A stretch of 64,000 nt of DNA from Cyclobacteriaceae bacterium (lineage in GTDB: Bacteria > Bacteroidota > Bacteroidia > Cytophagales > Cyclobacteriaceae), in assembly GCA_020832305.1 (NCBI GenBank), contig JAFIEV010000040.1, forward strand, positions 124,001 through 188,000. The letters are read 5' to 3'. The notes under the pieces are model-generated. The model was not told the DNA's origin. It saw only the letters and a program-made list of their open reading frames with translations, and made no database searches. Made by a program: the position numbers and the translations under genes. Below, piece by piece: positions 9,063-17,819 of this stretch (position 1 is the stretch's first letter; every line of letters starts with the position of its first letter).

Positions 9063-11159
9063 ATGAGATATTTTGCTTTAGCCATATTAATGAGTTTTTC
9101 GTGTTTTTCCTGCTCACAAAAGACAGATAAAATACAGTTGCAATCGCAGGATGGCAGTATAGTATTGAATTTTTACCTCAATGAAACCGGAAGCCCCAGG
9201 TACGCTCTTACAATGGATGATCTAACAGTTTTAGCGCCTTCGCAAATGGGTTTACTTTCTGAAGAAGCTGACTTTTCAAATGGTTTTAAAATAACAGAAC
9301 ATCATATTTCTGATTATAATGAAACCTGGCAGCCCGTTTGGGGACAGTTTGCTGATATACAAAATCAATACCGCCAATTGGTGGTTAAGCTCCAAAACTC
9401 CCGGGATGATATTATGGAAATTCACTTCAGGTTATACAATGACGGATTGGGATTCAGGTATTATTTCCCTGAACAGGAGAGCGTAAAACATTTATCAGTA
9501 AAAGATGAATTAACCCAGTTTGCCATGGCAGGAGATCATAAAACCTGGTGGGTGCCAGGATGCTGGGACAATGATGAATATCCATACACGGAGTCAAAGA
9601 TCAGTGAGGTTAATACTTCATATTTCCAGCATGAATACCCTTATTCCAATGCTACTTCTATTACCCACCTGCATTCAGTCAATACACCGGTAACCATGAA
9701 AACTGAAAACGGTCAATACTATTCTATTCATGAAGCGGCATTAATTGATTTTCCGGGAATGTCGCTTACCATAGATACAGCCACCTTTACCTACAAGAGC
9801 CACCTGGCAGAAAGCCATATTGATGCAGGTGTAAAAGCCAGGGTAAACCTGCCCTTTCAAACGCCCTGGCGCAGCATTCAATTGGCTAGGAATGCCGGGG
9901 AGCTTATTACATCATCCTTGATTTTAAACTTAAATGAGCCCAACCGTCTGGAGGATGTCTCCTGGATTGAACCAATGAAATATATGGGCATTTGGTGGGA
10001 AATGCATGTTGGAAAGTCTTCCTGGGACCTGGCCAGTGGAAAGCACGGCGCTACTACAGAAAACGCTAAAAAATACATCGATTTCTGTGCAGAAAATGGC
10101 ATAAGAGGTCTGTTGATTGAAGGCTGGAATACCGGCTGGGAAAGCTGGACAGGTGAAAACCGTGAAGGCATTTTTGACTTTCAAACCCCTTACCCCGATT
10201 TTGACCTTGAAGCAGTGGTTAAGTATGCTAAGAATAATGGAGTAACTATAGAAACGGCAGCAGCTATTGAGACCTATGAAAAGCATATGGAGGCTGCCTA
10301 TAAACTTTATCGGGATTTGGGAATAAAAGCTGTGAAAACAGGATATGTTGGAAAAATTCCAGATCATCGTCATTACGATCAGAGAATGGTTAATCATTAC
10401 AATGAAACCGTAACTAAAACAGCCGAATACGGCATAATGGTCAACATTCATGAGCCAATTAAGCCTACAGGACTCTCACGTACCTATCCCAACCTGATGA
10501 CAGGAGAAGGAATGCGCGGTCAGGAATTTAATGCCTGGAGTGATGGAAACCATCCTTCACATAACGTCACTTTGCCTTTTACCAGAATGCTGGCCGGACC
10601 TATGGATTTCACGCCGGGTATTTTTGACCTCAAACTGGAAAAATATAAAAACAGCTTCACACAGGTATCTTCTTTTGACACCCGAGGCATTGAAGAAGAA
10701 GTGATAAGCAGGGTATACAGCACCCTGGCTCATCAGTTGGGATTGTATGTTGTATTTTACAGTCCACTGCAAATGGCAGCTGATTTGCCAGAAAACTATG
10801 CCGGCCACCCGGCCTTTCAGTTCATAAAGGATGTTGGGGTAGACTGGGACCAAACTGTTATTCTCGATGCTGAAATAGCAAGCCATGTAATAGTTTCTCG
10901 CAAGGAAAAACAGACAGACAACTGGTTTATTGGTGGCATAACCGGTGAAAATCCTTATACCGCTAATATTGCTCTTGACTTTTTGCCTGAAGGTCGAAAA
11001 TACACTGGCCACATTTATCGCGACCATAATCAAACAAACTATCTCGAAAATCCCGGTAAATATATCATTGAATCTGTAAACGTTGATAATACAACCATTC
11101 TGAATATTCCATTGAAAGCCGCCGGAGGATTTGCCGTTAGTCTGGTGCCTGTAAAATAA
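9063..11159 (+). CDS. GH97 alpha-glucosidase, predicted inverting SusB-type
   Basis: The protein has about 698 residues. I prefer the ATG at 9063 to the one at 9054 because it gives a compact lipoprotein signal (MRYFALAILMSFSCFSC). The N-terminal beta-sandwich, central barrel and C-terminal beta domain match GH97. Known retaining members carry an Asp nucleophile after a lysine in the barrel; here the segment reads AVKTGYVG with Gly427, as in inverting SusB. The acidic residues NIHE (Glu464), GEG (Glu482) and GQE (Glu488) keep the spacing of SusB Glu508, Glu526 and Glu532. It should hydrolyse alpha-glucosidic linkages with inversion, probably in the periplasm. It may share a transcript with GH78. 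Confidence 0.93.
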   Translation: MRYFALAILMSFSCFSCSQKTDKIQLQSQDGSIVLNFYLNETGSPRYALTMDDLTVLAPSQMGLLSEEADFSNGFKITEHHISDYNETWQPVWGQFADIQNQYRQLVVKLQNSRDDIMEIHFRLYNDGLGFRYYFPEQESVKHLSVKDELTQFAMAGDHKTWWVPGCWDNDEYPYTESKISEVNTSYFQHEYPYSNATSITHLHSVNTPVTMKTENGQYYSIHEAALIDFPGMSLTIDTATFTYKSHLAESHIDAGVKARVNLPFQTPWRSIQLARNAGELITSSLILNLNEPNRLEDVSWIEPMKYMGIWWEMHVGKSSWDLASGKHGATTENAKKYIDFCAENGIRGLLIEGWNTGWESWTGENREGIFDFQTPYPDFDLEAVVKYAKNNGVTIETAAAIETYEKHMEAAYKLYRDLGIKAVKTGYVGKIPDHRHYDQRMVNHYNETVTKTAEYGIMVNIHEPIKPTGLSRTYPNLMTGEGMRGQEFNAWSDGNHPSHNVTLPFTRMLAGPMDFTPGIFDLKLEKYKNSFTQVSSFDTRGIEEEVISRVYSTLAHQLGLYVVFYSPLQMAADLPENYAGHPAFQFIKDVGVDWDQTVILDAEIASHVIVSRKEKQTDNWFIGGITGENPYTANIALDFLPEGRKYTGHIYRDHNQTNYLENPGKYIIESVNVDNTTILNIPLKAAGGFAVSLVPVK

Positions 11160-11319
11160 TATCGGTAAATCTCAATTTTTTACATTATAACAAGCTTTTT
11201 TTCCGAAAAATCCATTGAATAATTAATTATGCTTAATGTAGTTATTTGTATTTTACTCAGATGATATTATATTTTATTGATTTTAAACACAAACCGAATA
11301 ATTATTTTCCTGATTTACT

Positions 11320-12021
11320 ATGGCACTTTAGGGAAATATATTATGTGTTCTGCCATCAATTATAACGGTAATTGAAAATGCTCAGCCCAGCAATATTGAA
11401 ATTGAGACAAATGATTTCTCCGGTGAAAAGTAGAGAAAAACTGGCTTTCAAATTGTTGGTTGAAACGGAAATGAACCGCTAGTTGCATCCCTGTTTTATG
11501 AAAGACCAGAGACCAGTACCCGAATAAACAGGATGGGCAAAGAAATACTGGCCTTGAAATATGTCGATTTACATGTAGATTCTTACGATCGTAATGCGGC
11601 AGTTAAAAATAATGAAATCGGATCTGAGCCTGAGGTCATATTTTTACTTTTAAGTGGTTTTAGATAAGAACTGAATCCTGATCGTAAATCTACCATGATC
11701 AGAAATACCTATGAAGTCAATCGATTTGACCGGCAACACCGCAATACCATACACAGCATTACCACTTATGTGGATCTTCCTCCTGATTTTATGCAAAAAG
11801 CTGCCGATGATTCCCTAATAGGGGTTCGCTTTGCTTTTTATGACCGTGATACAGATACCAAAAGACCTGTAAGCATCTTTTCCGATGGCAGAGAGCGGGA
11901 TGGAAAAAGAGCCCGTGAAAGATTCTCAGAAAGATACTGTGAGGGATGGATTAACCTGTTGGAATACCATAAAGAGCTCATAGCAGAAACAGGTTTGCAA
12001 ATGCCACTAAATGATAGATAG
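11320..12021 (+). pseudogene. Decayed paralogue of the 12170-12847 gene, four in-frame stops
   Basis: A single reading frame can be followed from the ATG at 11320 to the stop at 12021 with no frameshift, but it holds four internal stop codons: TAG 11329, TAG 11431, TGA 11461 and TAA 11665. Between the stops the translation aligns with the intact downstream gene: NGNEPLVASLFYE against NGFEPVIAPVYFE, EVIFLLLSG against QVKILLSN, SIFSDGRERDGKRARERFSE against SIFADGREVQAKKSERQTIA, and EGWINLLEYHKEL against QGWLNLIEYYTQL. The last 108 codons (11695-12021) stay open and could still be translated, but they lack the signal peptide. I interpret this as a tandem duplicate inactivated by point mutations. 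Stop-codon recoding is unlikely because all three stop types occur. Confidence 0.8.
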
Positions 12022-12051
12022 TATAATCAAGTACTTAAAAAGTAAGTGTTT

Positions 12052-12081
12052 CATTACACCATTTCTCACTCATGTGTAATG
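12052..12081 (+). other. Hairpin between pseudogene and its paralogue
   Basis: CATTACAC (12052-12059) and GTGTAATG (12074-12081) form a perfect 8-bp inverted repeat with a 14-base loop. No T tract follows, so it is a weak terminator candidate or the old end signal of the duplicated gene. Confidence 0.35.
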
Positions 12082-12169
12082 TACTGATTATGAATGAATA
12101 ATGTTCTTTTTTAAATTTGAAAAAGTGCTTCATAGGGGGCAAAAAACCAAATTTAAAAAATGAATTGGC

Positions 12170-12847
12170 ATGGAAACTACAGAACGAACCACCGAAGTAA
12201 AACTATTGCTTATTTTTTGGGTGGCTTTTATTGCAGTTGGGACACTTTGCTTCAGCAAAGCATATGGTCAGGAACCCTCCAGTGAAATGTTCTTATTGGC
12301 AAGGAATGGATTTGAGCCGGTTATTGCACCTGTATACTTCGAAAAAGTTGAGGCATCTGCCATAATTGGCGACAAAGGTGATTTGTTACTAAGAATGCAA
12401 TACACCCACTTTGCAGTCCGAACAAAAAGAAACAGCTCCACAAATGTATTTTTATCCGGTGATATGCAAGTGCAAGTGAAAATATTGCTGAGCAATCAGG
12501 AAGTTTTCAATTTAAGCACTAAAAAACCTGTTACAAGCTTTTATGAAAGCAAAAACATGGCTCATCCCAGCGAGGATCAGGAAAGTGTCCTTCAAGGTTT
12601 TAGTATGCTATGCGCCATTCCTTTACATATGCTGGAGCAAATTAAAAAAACACCAGTAGTGGAAGTACAGATCGAATATACATCCAGTCAAAGAAATGTA
12701 TTTAAAACGAGAAGTATTTTTGCAGACGGAAGAGAAGTACAGGCTAAAAAATCGGAGCGACAAACTATAGCTGAAGTTTACCGGCAGGGATGGTTAAACC
12801 TGATTGAGTATTATACACAACTCGACGAACTGGTAAGAGGAACCTGA
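12170..12847 (+). CDS. Secreted protein of unknown function
   Basis: This 225-residue protein has one hydrophobic segment at about residues 11-30 ending near AYGQE, which looks like a signal peptide after a charged METTERTTEVK start. The mature part alternates short beta strands and ends in a helical region SIFADGREVQAKKSERQTIA...GWLNLIEYYTQL. That last element is the best conserved part relative to the upstream pseudogene. I do not recognise the family, and no catalytic residues are evident. The duplication beside it suggests a variable, non-essential function. It converges on the minus-strand gene ending at 12890. Confidence 0.75.
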   Translation: METTERTTEVKLLLIFWVAFIAVGTLCFSKAYGQEPSSEMFLLARNGFEPVIAPVYFEKVEASAIIGDKGDLLLRMQYTHFAVRTKRNSSTNVFLSGDMQVQVKILLSNQEVFNLSTKKPVTSFYESKNMAHPSEDQESVLQGFSMLCAIPLHMLEQIKKTPVVEVQIEYTSSQRNVFKTRSIFADGREVQAKKSERQTIAEVYRQGWLNLIEYYTQLDELVRGT

Positions 12848-12889
12848 CCTTAAGATCTATACCATAATAAACCAAAGGTATGCAGACTT

Positions 12890-14350
12890 CTAATAACACT
12901 TTTTCATCAACCACAGATCCCATCGAAAAAATGTCAGGGATTGATTTAAGGGGCTTTCAGTAAAATGTTCCTTTTCTGTCTTTTTGGCTTTTTCAATCAA
13001 CTCTTTAAGCATAGGCTGGTAATGATGTCCATGCCTCACAAGAAGTTGAAAGAACATTTTCTCCAGATGACCATAATTGCCATGGTTGCGAAGTTGTCGT
13101 ACACAGGCTCTGATGCGTGCTTCCATAACATCAAGGTCACCGTTTTCGAAATGTAATAAAATTTGAAGAATCCAGGCTGTATGCATTACCGGTGCCAGGT
13201 TGATGCTGAACTCCCTATCCTGTAAACTTTGCAGATGTTGCAGGCATTTTCTCTTGTCTCCTTTTAAAAAACAAGCAATGGCCGTTGATAATGTTAAAAG
13301 ACGGGCATATTCCCAGGCATAAGGTGGCACGGGATCCTCTAAAATCTTTTGTGCATAAGGCAATGTTTTATCCATCCCAGCTATTGAAAACTGCATTATA
13401 TGTCTCTGCAATCTGTAATGCAGCCAAACGTAATCTGCCATACCTGATTTTGGTGCTTCAGTATGGGAATAGGCACAAAGCTTTTCTTCATAGGGAATCA
13501 TAGCATTATAATCACATGCCTGATAAAGGCTCTGTAATATTCCCGAAATATGCGTAATATAATGAAGTGCAGGCTTTTGAATCAGATGTTTGTGGTCTTC
13601 AAAATGCTCATTCAGCGATTTGGCTATTCGCAGACTGATTTCTGAATTGCCCTTTGCCAGAAAATATTCAGACTGAAACATCAAATGCAATTTTTCGCCT
13701 TCAAAGCTTTTGTACCTGGGGTTGGCAAAAATTTGTCTTTCATGCATGGCCAGATCGTCCATTGATTGAACTGCCTGGTTTTTGACTGATGATCGGCGGG
13801 TATGCAATAAGTCATATTGCAATTGGTGTTGACTTTGTGTTTGCAGATAATTTAAAGTTAATCTGATTTCATTGTGCAAAGACAGCAACTCAGATTCCTG
13901 AAGCTGATAAAACCGGGTGGTAGTTTTCAACATCAATAGCATACGGAGTAAATACAAATGCAAATCAAAAAGCTCAAATTTTTTGCTCAATTGTATGGCT
14001 TTAGCATTGAGTTGAAAACATTCTTCATAAAAGCCCCTTGCGTATAATACATTGATTTGCTGAATCAATTTAATAATTTTTGCTGTGGGTGTATTATCTT
14101 TTTCCACTCGACTCAGCATATTAAGCATCTGCTCAAAAAGATGGTTCATCCCAACAGATAGTGAACTCTCTGGGAATTTAACCAGAAATTCCTTTTTCAA
14201 TGAACCATAATTATCCGGATGCCTGGCAATGTACTGGTATATCCAAAAGTAAATACCAGATGCCTTAAACCCGGCGTGGCACTGTATGCTGCGCTTCTCA
14301 GACTTACTCAGGCTTTTAATCAATTCATTCAAAGTACTATATGAAGCCAT
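12890..14350 (-). CDS. Cytosolic helical-repeat protein of unknown function
   Basis: This is a 486-residue protein from the preferred start MASYSTLNELIKSLSKSEKR; an in-frame ATG 17 codons upstream (14401) is possible, but the preferred start opens with the conserved-looking LIKSLSKSEKR motif. No signal peptide or membrane segment is present. The body is almost entirely alpha-helical, with repeated pairs of amphipathic helices (for example YEECFQLNAKAIQLSKKFE and YALGDF-like units), resembling TPR proteins found in Cytophagales genomes. I infer a scaffolding or regulatory role but no partner is shown. It is divergent from the ribokinase operon across a 208-base AT-rich region. Confidence 0.75.
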   Translation of the reverse strand: MASYSTLNELIKSLSKSEKRSIQCHAGFKASGIYFWIYQYIARHPDNYGSLKKEFLVKFPESSLSVGMNHLFEQMLNMLSRVEKDNTPTAKIIKLIQQINVLYARGFYEECFQLNAKAIQLSKKFELFDLHLYLLRMLLMLKTTTRFYQLQESELLSLHNEIRLTLNYLQTQSQHQLQYDLLHTRRSSVKNQAVQSMDDLAMHERQIFANPRYKSFEGEKLHLMFQSEYFLAKGNSEISLRIAKSLNEHFEDHKHLIQKPALHYITHISGILQSLYQACDYNAMIPYEEKLCAYSHTEAPKSGMADYVWLHYRLQRHIMQFSIAGMDKTLPYAQKILEDPVPPYAWEYARLLTLSTAIACFLKGDKRKCLQHLQSLQDREFSINLAPVMHTAWILQILLHFENGDLDVMEARIRACVRQLRNHGNYGHLEKMFFQLLVRHGHHYQPMLKELIEKAKKTEKEHFTESPLNQSLTFFRWDLWLMKKCY

Positions 14351-14558
14351 CTTACTTTGTCCTTTCTTTTGTGTATTTTCAATTCCCCTGAGATTAAGCA
14401 ATTTTCAATCTTAGGATAATAATTTTAAATATATTAATTGCATTCATTTACAGTTACATAGGAATTAAAAATGGATTATAGAATTATAATTATAAGAAAA
14501 AATTAGCGAAGAAAAACGGAAAAATAGAAATATATTTATTGTACAGAACAGACCCAAA

Positions 14559-15464
14559 ATGAAAAACAAAGAAAAAATAGTTGTCATCGGCAGCACCAAT
14601 ACAGATATGGTCATTGTCGCCGATCATTTTCCCGCACCGGGAGAAACCATACTGGGAGGCAAATTTCTTATGAACCCCGGTGGTAAAGGAGCCAATCAGG
14701 CCGTCGCAGCCGCCAGACTCGGTGGTGATGTAGCCTTTATCAGCAAAGTAGGACAGGATGTTTTCGGGCAGCAAGCCATACAAAACCTGATCAACGAAGG
14801 TATTGATGTTGCCGGCGTGGCTATTGATCTTGATGAGCCTTCTGGTGTTGCACAAATTACTGTTGATCGCCATGCCGAAAATTGTATCGTAGTAGCTCCC
14901 GGCGCCAATATGACACTCGGTATCAGTGATGTGGACAAGATGATAGCCTTGATTGAATCCTCAGAAATAGTGCTGGCTCAATTGGAAATACCCCTCGATA
15001 CGGTAAGATATACCATGAAGCTGGCTGCAAAATCAGGAAAAAAAACCATTCTAAATCCTGCGCCTGCCGTTCCGCTTGACGATGAGCTCTTAAAGTCCTT
15101 GTATTTAATTACACCTAATGAAACAGAAACAGAAATTCTAACCGGGATTAAAGTAACCGATCCCTCCTCAGCCCGTAAAGCTGCTGAATTTCTGATCGGA
15201 AAAGGTGTATCCATTGTCATCATAACCCTGGGAGCCAATGGGGCTTATGTTTTTGACGGTAGCGTTGAGGAGCAAATACCGGCACCCAGCGTAGAAGCCG
15301 TAGATACCACAGCTGCCGGTGATACTTTTAACGGCGCCCTTGCGGTGGCCCTGGCTGATAACAGACCCATACTTGAAGCAGTCGGCTTTGCCAATCAGGC
15401 CGCCGCCAGAACCGTAACTAAAATGGGAGCCCAATCTTCGATTCCTTTTCTATCAGAGCTCTAA
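14559..15464 (+). CDS. rbsK: Ribokinase, PfkB family
   Basis: This 301-residue cytosolic kinase has both PfkB signatures: NPGGKGANQA at residues 39-48 (substrate binding) and DTTAAGDTFNGAL with the catalytic base at Asp255 (anion hole and ATP site). The length and IGSTNTDMVIVADHFPAPGET start are typical of ribokinases. It should phosphorylate D-ribose to ribose 5-phosphate with ATP, although related PfkB enzymes accept other pentoses or nucleosides. It is the first gene of a run of eight plus-strand genes, and the only one without an export signal. That fits a scheme in which lipoproteins release a pentose outside and this enzyme traps it inside. No ribose transporter is adjacent. Confidence 0.92.
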   Translation: MKNKEKIVVIGSTNTDMVIVADHFPAPGETILGGKFLMNPGGKGANQAVAAARLGGDVAFISKVGQDVFGQQAIQNLINEGIDVAGVAIDLDEPSGVAQITVDRHAENCIVVAPGANMTLGISDVDKMIALIESSEIVLAQLEIPLDTVRYTMKLAAKSGKKTILNPAPAVPLDDELLKSLYLITPNETETEILTGIKVTDPSSARKAAEFLIGKGVSIVIITLGANGAYVFDGSVEEQIPAPSVEAVDTTAAGDTFNGALAVALADNRPILEAVGFANQAAARTVTKMGAQSSIPFLSEL

Positions 15465-15533
15465 ATGCCTTTTAAAATAATTACTTTGTTTTCGTATTTT
15501 TTCTATTAATTTTTGAATAATTAGTAAACGGTT

Positions 15534-17786
15534 ATGAGAAGCTTTCTGAAAATTTTGATGTTTATTTCTATTTTGGGGATGTACTATGCATGCTCACCTG
15601 AATCAGATGCTGAAACTGTTACTGAAATTCCCAAAATCATTTTTGATACGGATTTTGGCGGAGATGCAGATGATCTGGGTGCACTCGTAATGCTTCACAA
15701 CCTGCATAACCGGGGTGAGTGCAACTTTTTGGCTATAATGAGCTGGTCTACTGAAGAATATGTAATTCCGGCAATGGATGCCGTAAACCGCTGGTATGGA
15801 AACCCTGAAATTCCCATGGGCATAAGATCACACGAAAGCCATTATTCAGATTGGAATTATACCAAACCTTTAGCGGATGCATTACCACATAAACTGAGAA
15901 ATCAAGATGTTCCACTGGCTGTCGGTCTTTATAGAGAAATACTAGCGAATCATGGAGATAATAGTATCACGATTGTTACGGTTGGCCCACTTGCCAACAT
16001 TCGTGACTTGCTGATGTCAGAGCCAGACCAACATTCCAGTCTTAATGGCAAAGAACTCATAGAGAAAAAAGTTGATAAATTCGTGATGATGGGAGGTCAT
16101 TTTCCCTCCGGCGATTGGGAATGGAATTTTAATGGAGACATGCCCGGCGTGACACGTTTTGTTCTGGAAAACATCAGCGTTCCCGTTGTCTTTTCTGGCT
16201 TTGAGTTAGGTGTAAAAATTGGAACCGGGCCAAGGTTTCACGAGCTGGATCCCCACAATCCGCTGTACATCGGCTATATGCATTTTAGTGAGCATGCCTC
16301 CTGGATGAAAGATCGTTATGTTCCAGGCAAAATTACTGCCAACGCATCCTTTGATCAGACCGCAGTACTTTATGCGGTGCGGGGAGGTGAAGGCATATAT
16401 TGGGATAAAATCGAAAATGGCTTGTGTGTTGCCGATGATAATGGGGGCAATCAATGGGTACAAAGTGATAAACCCACCAACCATGCTTACCTGCTTTTGA
16501 AAAAAAGCCCCAATGAAATGGCTGATATCATTTATTCACTAAAACTGGAAGATGCCAGGTACAGACCGAGAATCATCGTCACTACCGACGGAGAAACAGA
16601 CGATAAAGCATCTTTCTTGCGCTTCCTGCTTTATACCACCGATTTCGACATTGAAGCCCTCATTTATACCAACTCCAAATGGCATTTACAAGGTAATGGC
16701 ACAGCATGGATGCACGAAATGGTGAATGCCTATGCCCGCATTTACCCCAATCTAAAGATTCATTACCCTGCATATCCTGAACCTGATTGGCTCAAATCTA
16801 AAATGTATGTGGGGCAATTGGAAAAGGTAGGCAGAGAAGCGGTTGGCGAAGGCATGGATACCCCTGGATCTGATAAAATTGTAGAGGTACTATTAAGTGA
16901 AGACCCCAGAGCGGTATGGCTCCAGGCATGGGGCGGATTAAACAACATTGCCCAGGCCTTGTACCGGATTAAAACCAGTTATCCCCAACATAAAGACAAG
17001 GCTTTTGCCAAAGCACACATCTATGCCATTGCAGAGCAGGATGATCTCAAGGATTGGATGCACACTGAGGCCCCCGAGGTACATTATATATTAAACCAGC
17101 ATCAGTTCTGGAGGGTAATTGCCTACAGGCACGATCGCAAAAATCCGTATAAAGATCACGAGATTTATAGCGATGAATGGACTGCGAAATATGTAAAGAA
17201 TGTCAATAGCTTTGGAGCCATTTACGACAGAAATCAACTGGAAGAAGGTGATACGCCCGCCTTTCTGCACTTTATACGAACCGGTCTCCGAAGCCATATC
17301 CACCCGGCCTGGGGAGGTTGGGGAGGCCGATTTACAAAAACCGGAACGGGAAATACCTGGATTGATGCGGAAGACGATGGCGACAATACCAAACCGCTCT
17401 GGCGCTTCATCATTCCTATACAGGAAGATTTTGCCGCCCGTATGCAATGGAGCAATACTCCTGATTTCAAAATGGCTAATCATGCGCCAAATGTAAGGCT
17501 GGCACATGATGAAGACCTTACAGTACATGCAGGGGAAACGCTTTTGCTGGATGCATCCCCTTCCTGGGACCCCGATGGGGATGCGCTTTTATTCAATTGG
17601 TGGGTATACACCGAGGCAGAGACTTTTGGTAAAGAACTTAAGATTCAAAAGTATGACCAGCCAATGGCGGAACTTCAAATACCACAAAATGCCGCAGGAA
17701 CAACCATTCATGTGATCTGTGAGGTAAAAGACAAGGCTTCATTTCCAATAACACGGTACAGAAGGTTTATACTGAAGGTGGAATAA
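15534..17786 (+). CDS. Lipoprotein fusing a nucleoside-hydrolase domain to an Sde182-type nucleoside-hydrolase-like module
   Basis: This 750-residue lipoprotein (lipobox MYYAC, Cys20) has two related domains in tandem. Residues about 33-330 match inosine-uridine nucleoside hydrolases: IIFDTDFGGDADD (Asp38, Asp40, Asp44, Asp46, Asp47), TIVTVGPLANIRDLL and a later FNGDMPG segment. Residues about 343-750 match the Sde182/DUF1593 nucleoside-hydrolase-like module, with TTDGETDDKASFLRFLLY (Asp352, Glu354, Asp356, Asp357), AWGGLNNIAQAL and GDTPAFLH. It ends in the PKD-like C-terminal domain (LLDASPSWDPDGD...RYRRFILKV). Both acidic clusters look intact. Calcium-dependent N-ribosidase activity is known for the first family; the substrate of Sde182 proteins is not settled. 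The fusion of the two is unusual. It follows ribokinase by 69 bases. Confidence 0.85.
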   Translation: MRSFLKILMFISILGMYYACSPESDAETVTEIPKIIFDTDFGGDADDLGALVMLHNLHNRGECNFLAIMSWSTEEYVIPAMDAVNRWYGNPEIPMGIRSHESHYSDWNYTKPLADALPHKLRNQDVPLAVGLYREILANHGDNSITIVTVGPLANIRDLLMSEPDQHSSLNGKELIEKKVDKFVMMGGHFPSGDWEWNFNGDMPGVTRFVLENISVPVVFSGFELGVKIGTGPRFHELDPHNPLYIGYMHFSEHASWMKDRYVPGKITANASFDQTAVLYAVRGGEGIYWDKIENGLCVADDNGGNQWVQSDKPTNHAYLLLKKSPNEMADIIYSLKLEDARYRPRIIVTTDGETDDKASFLRFLLYTTDFDIEALIYTNSKWHLQGNGTAWMHEMVNAYARIYPNLKIHYPAYPEPDWLKSKMYVGQLEKVGREAVGEGMDTPGSDKIVEVLLSEDPRAVWLQAWGGLNNIAQALYRIKTSYPQHKDKAFAKAHIYAIAEQDDLKDWMHTEAPEVHYILNQHQFWRVIAYRHDRKNPYKDHEIYSDEWTAKYVKNVNSFGAIYDRNQLEEGDTPAFLHFIRTGLRSHIHPAWGGWGGRFTKTGTGNTWIDAEDDGDNTKPLWRFIIPIQEDFAARMQWSNTPDFKMANHAPNVRLAHDEDLTVHAGETLLLDASPSWDPDGDALLFNWWVYTEAETFGKELKIQKYDQPMAELQIPQNAAGTTIHVICEVKDKASFPITRYRRFILKVE

Positions 17787-17819
17787 TTTAAGAATATAGT
17801 CAATACTCTTTATAAGCAT

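Noticed and set aside
11320-12021. Stop-codon recoding (selenocysteine, amber suppression) as an explanation of the interrupted frame
   Set aside because: All three stop codons occur in the frame, and an intact paralogue lies next to it, so simple decay is more likely.
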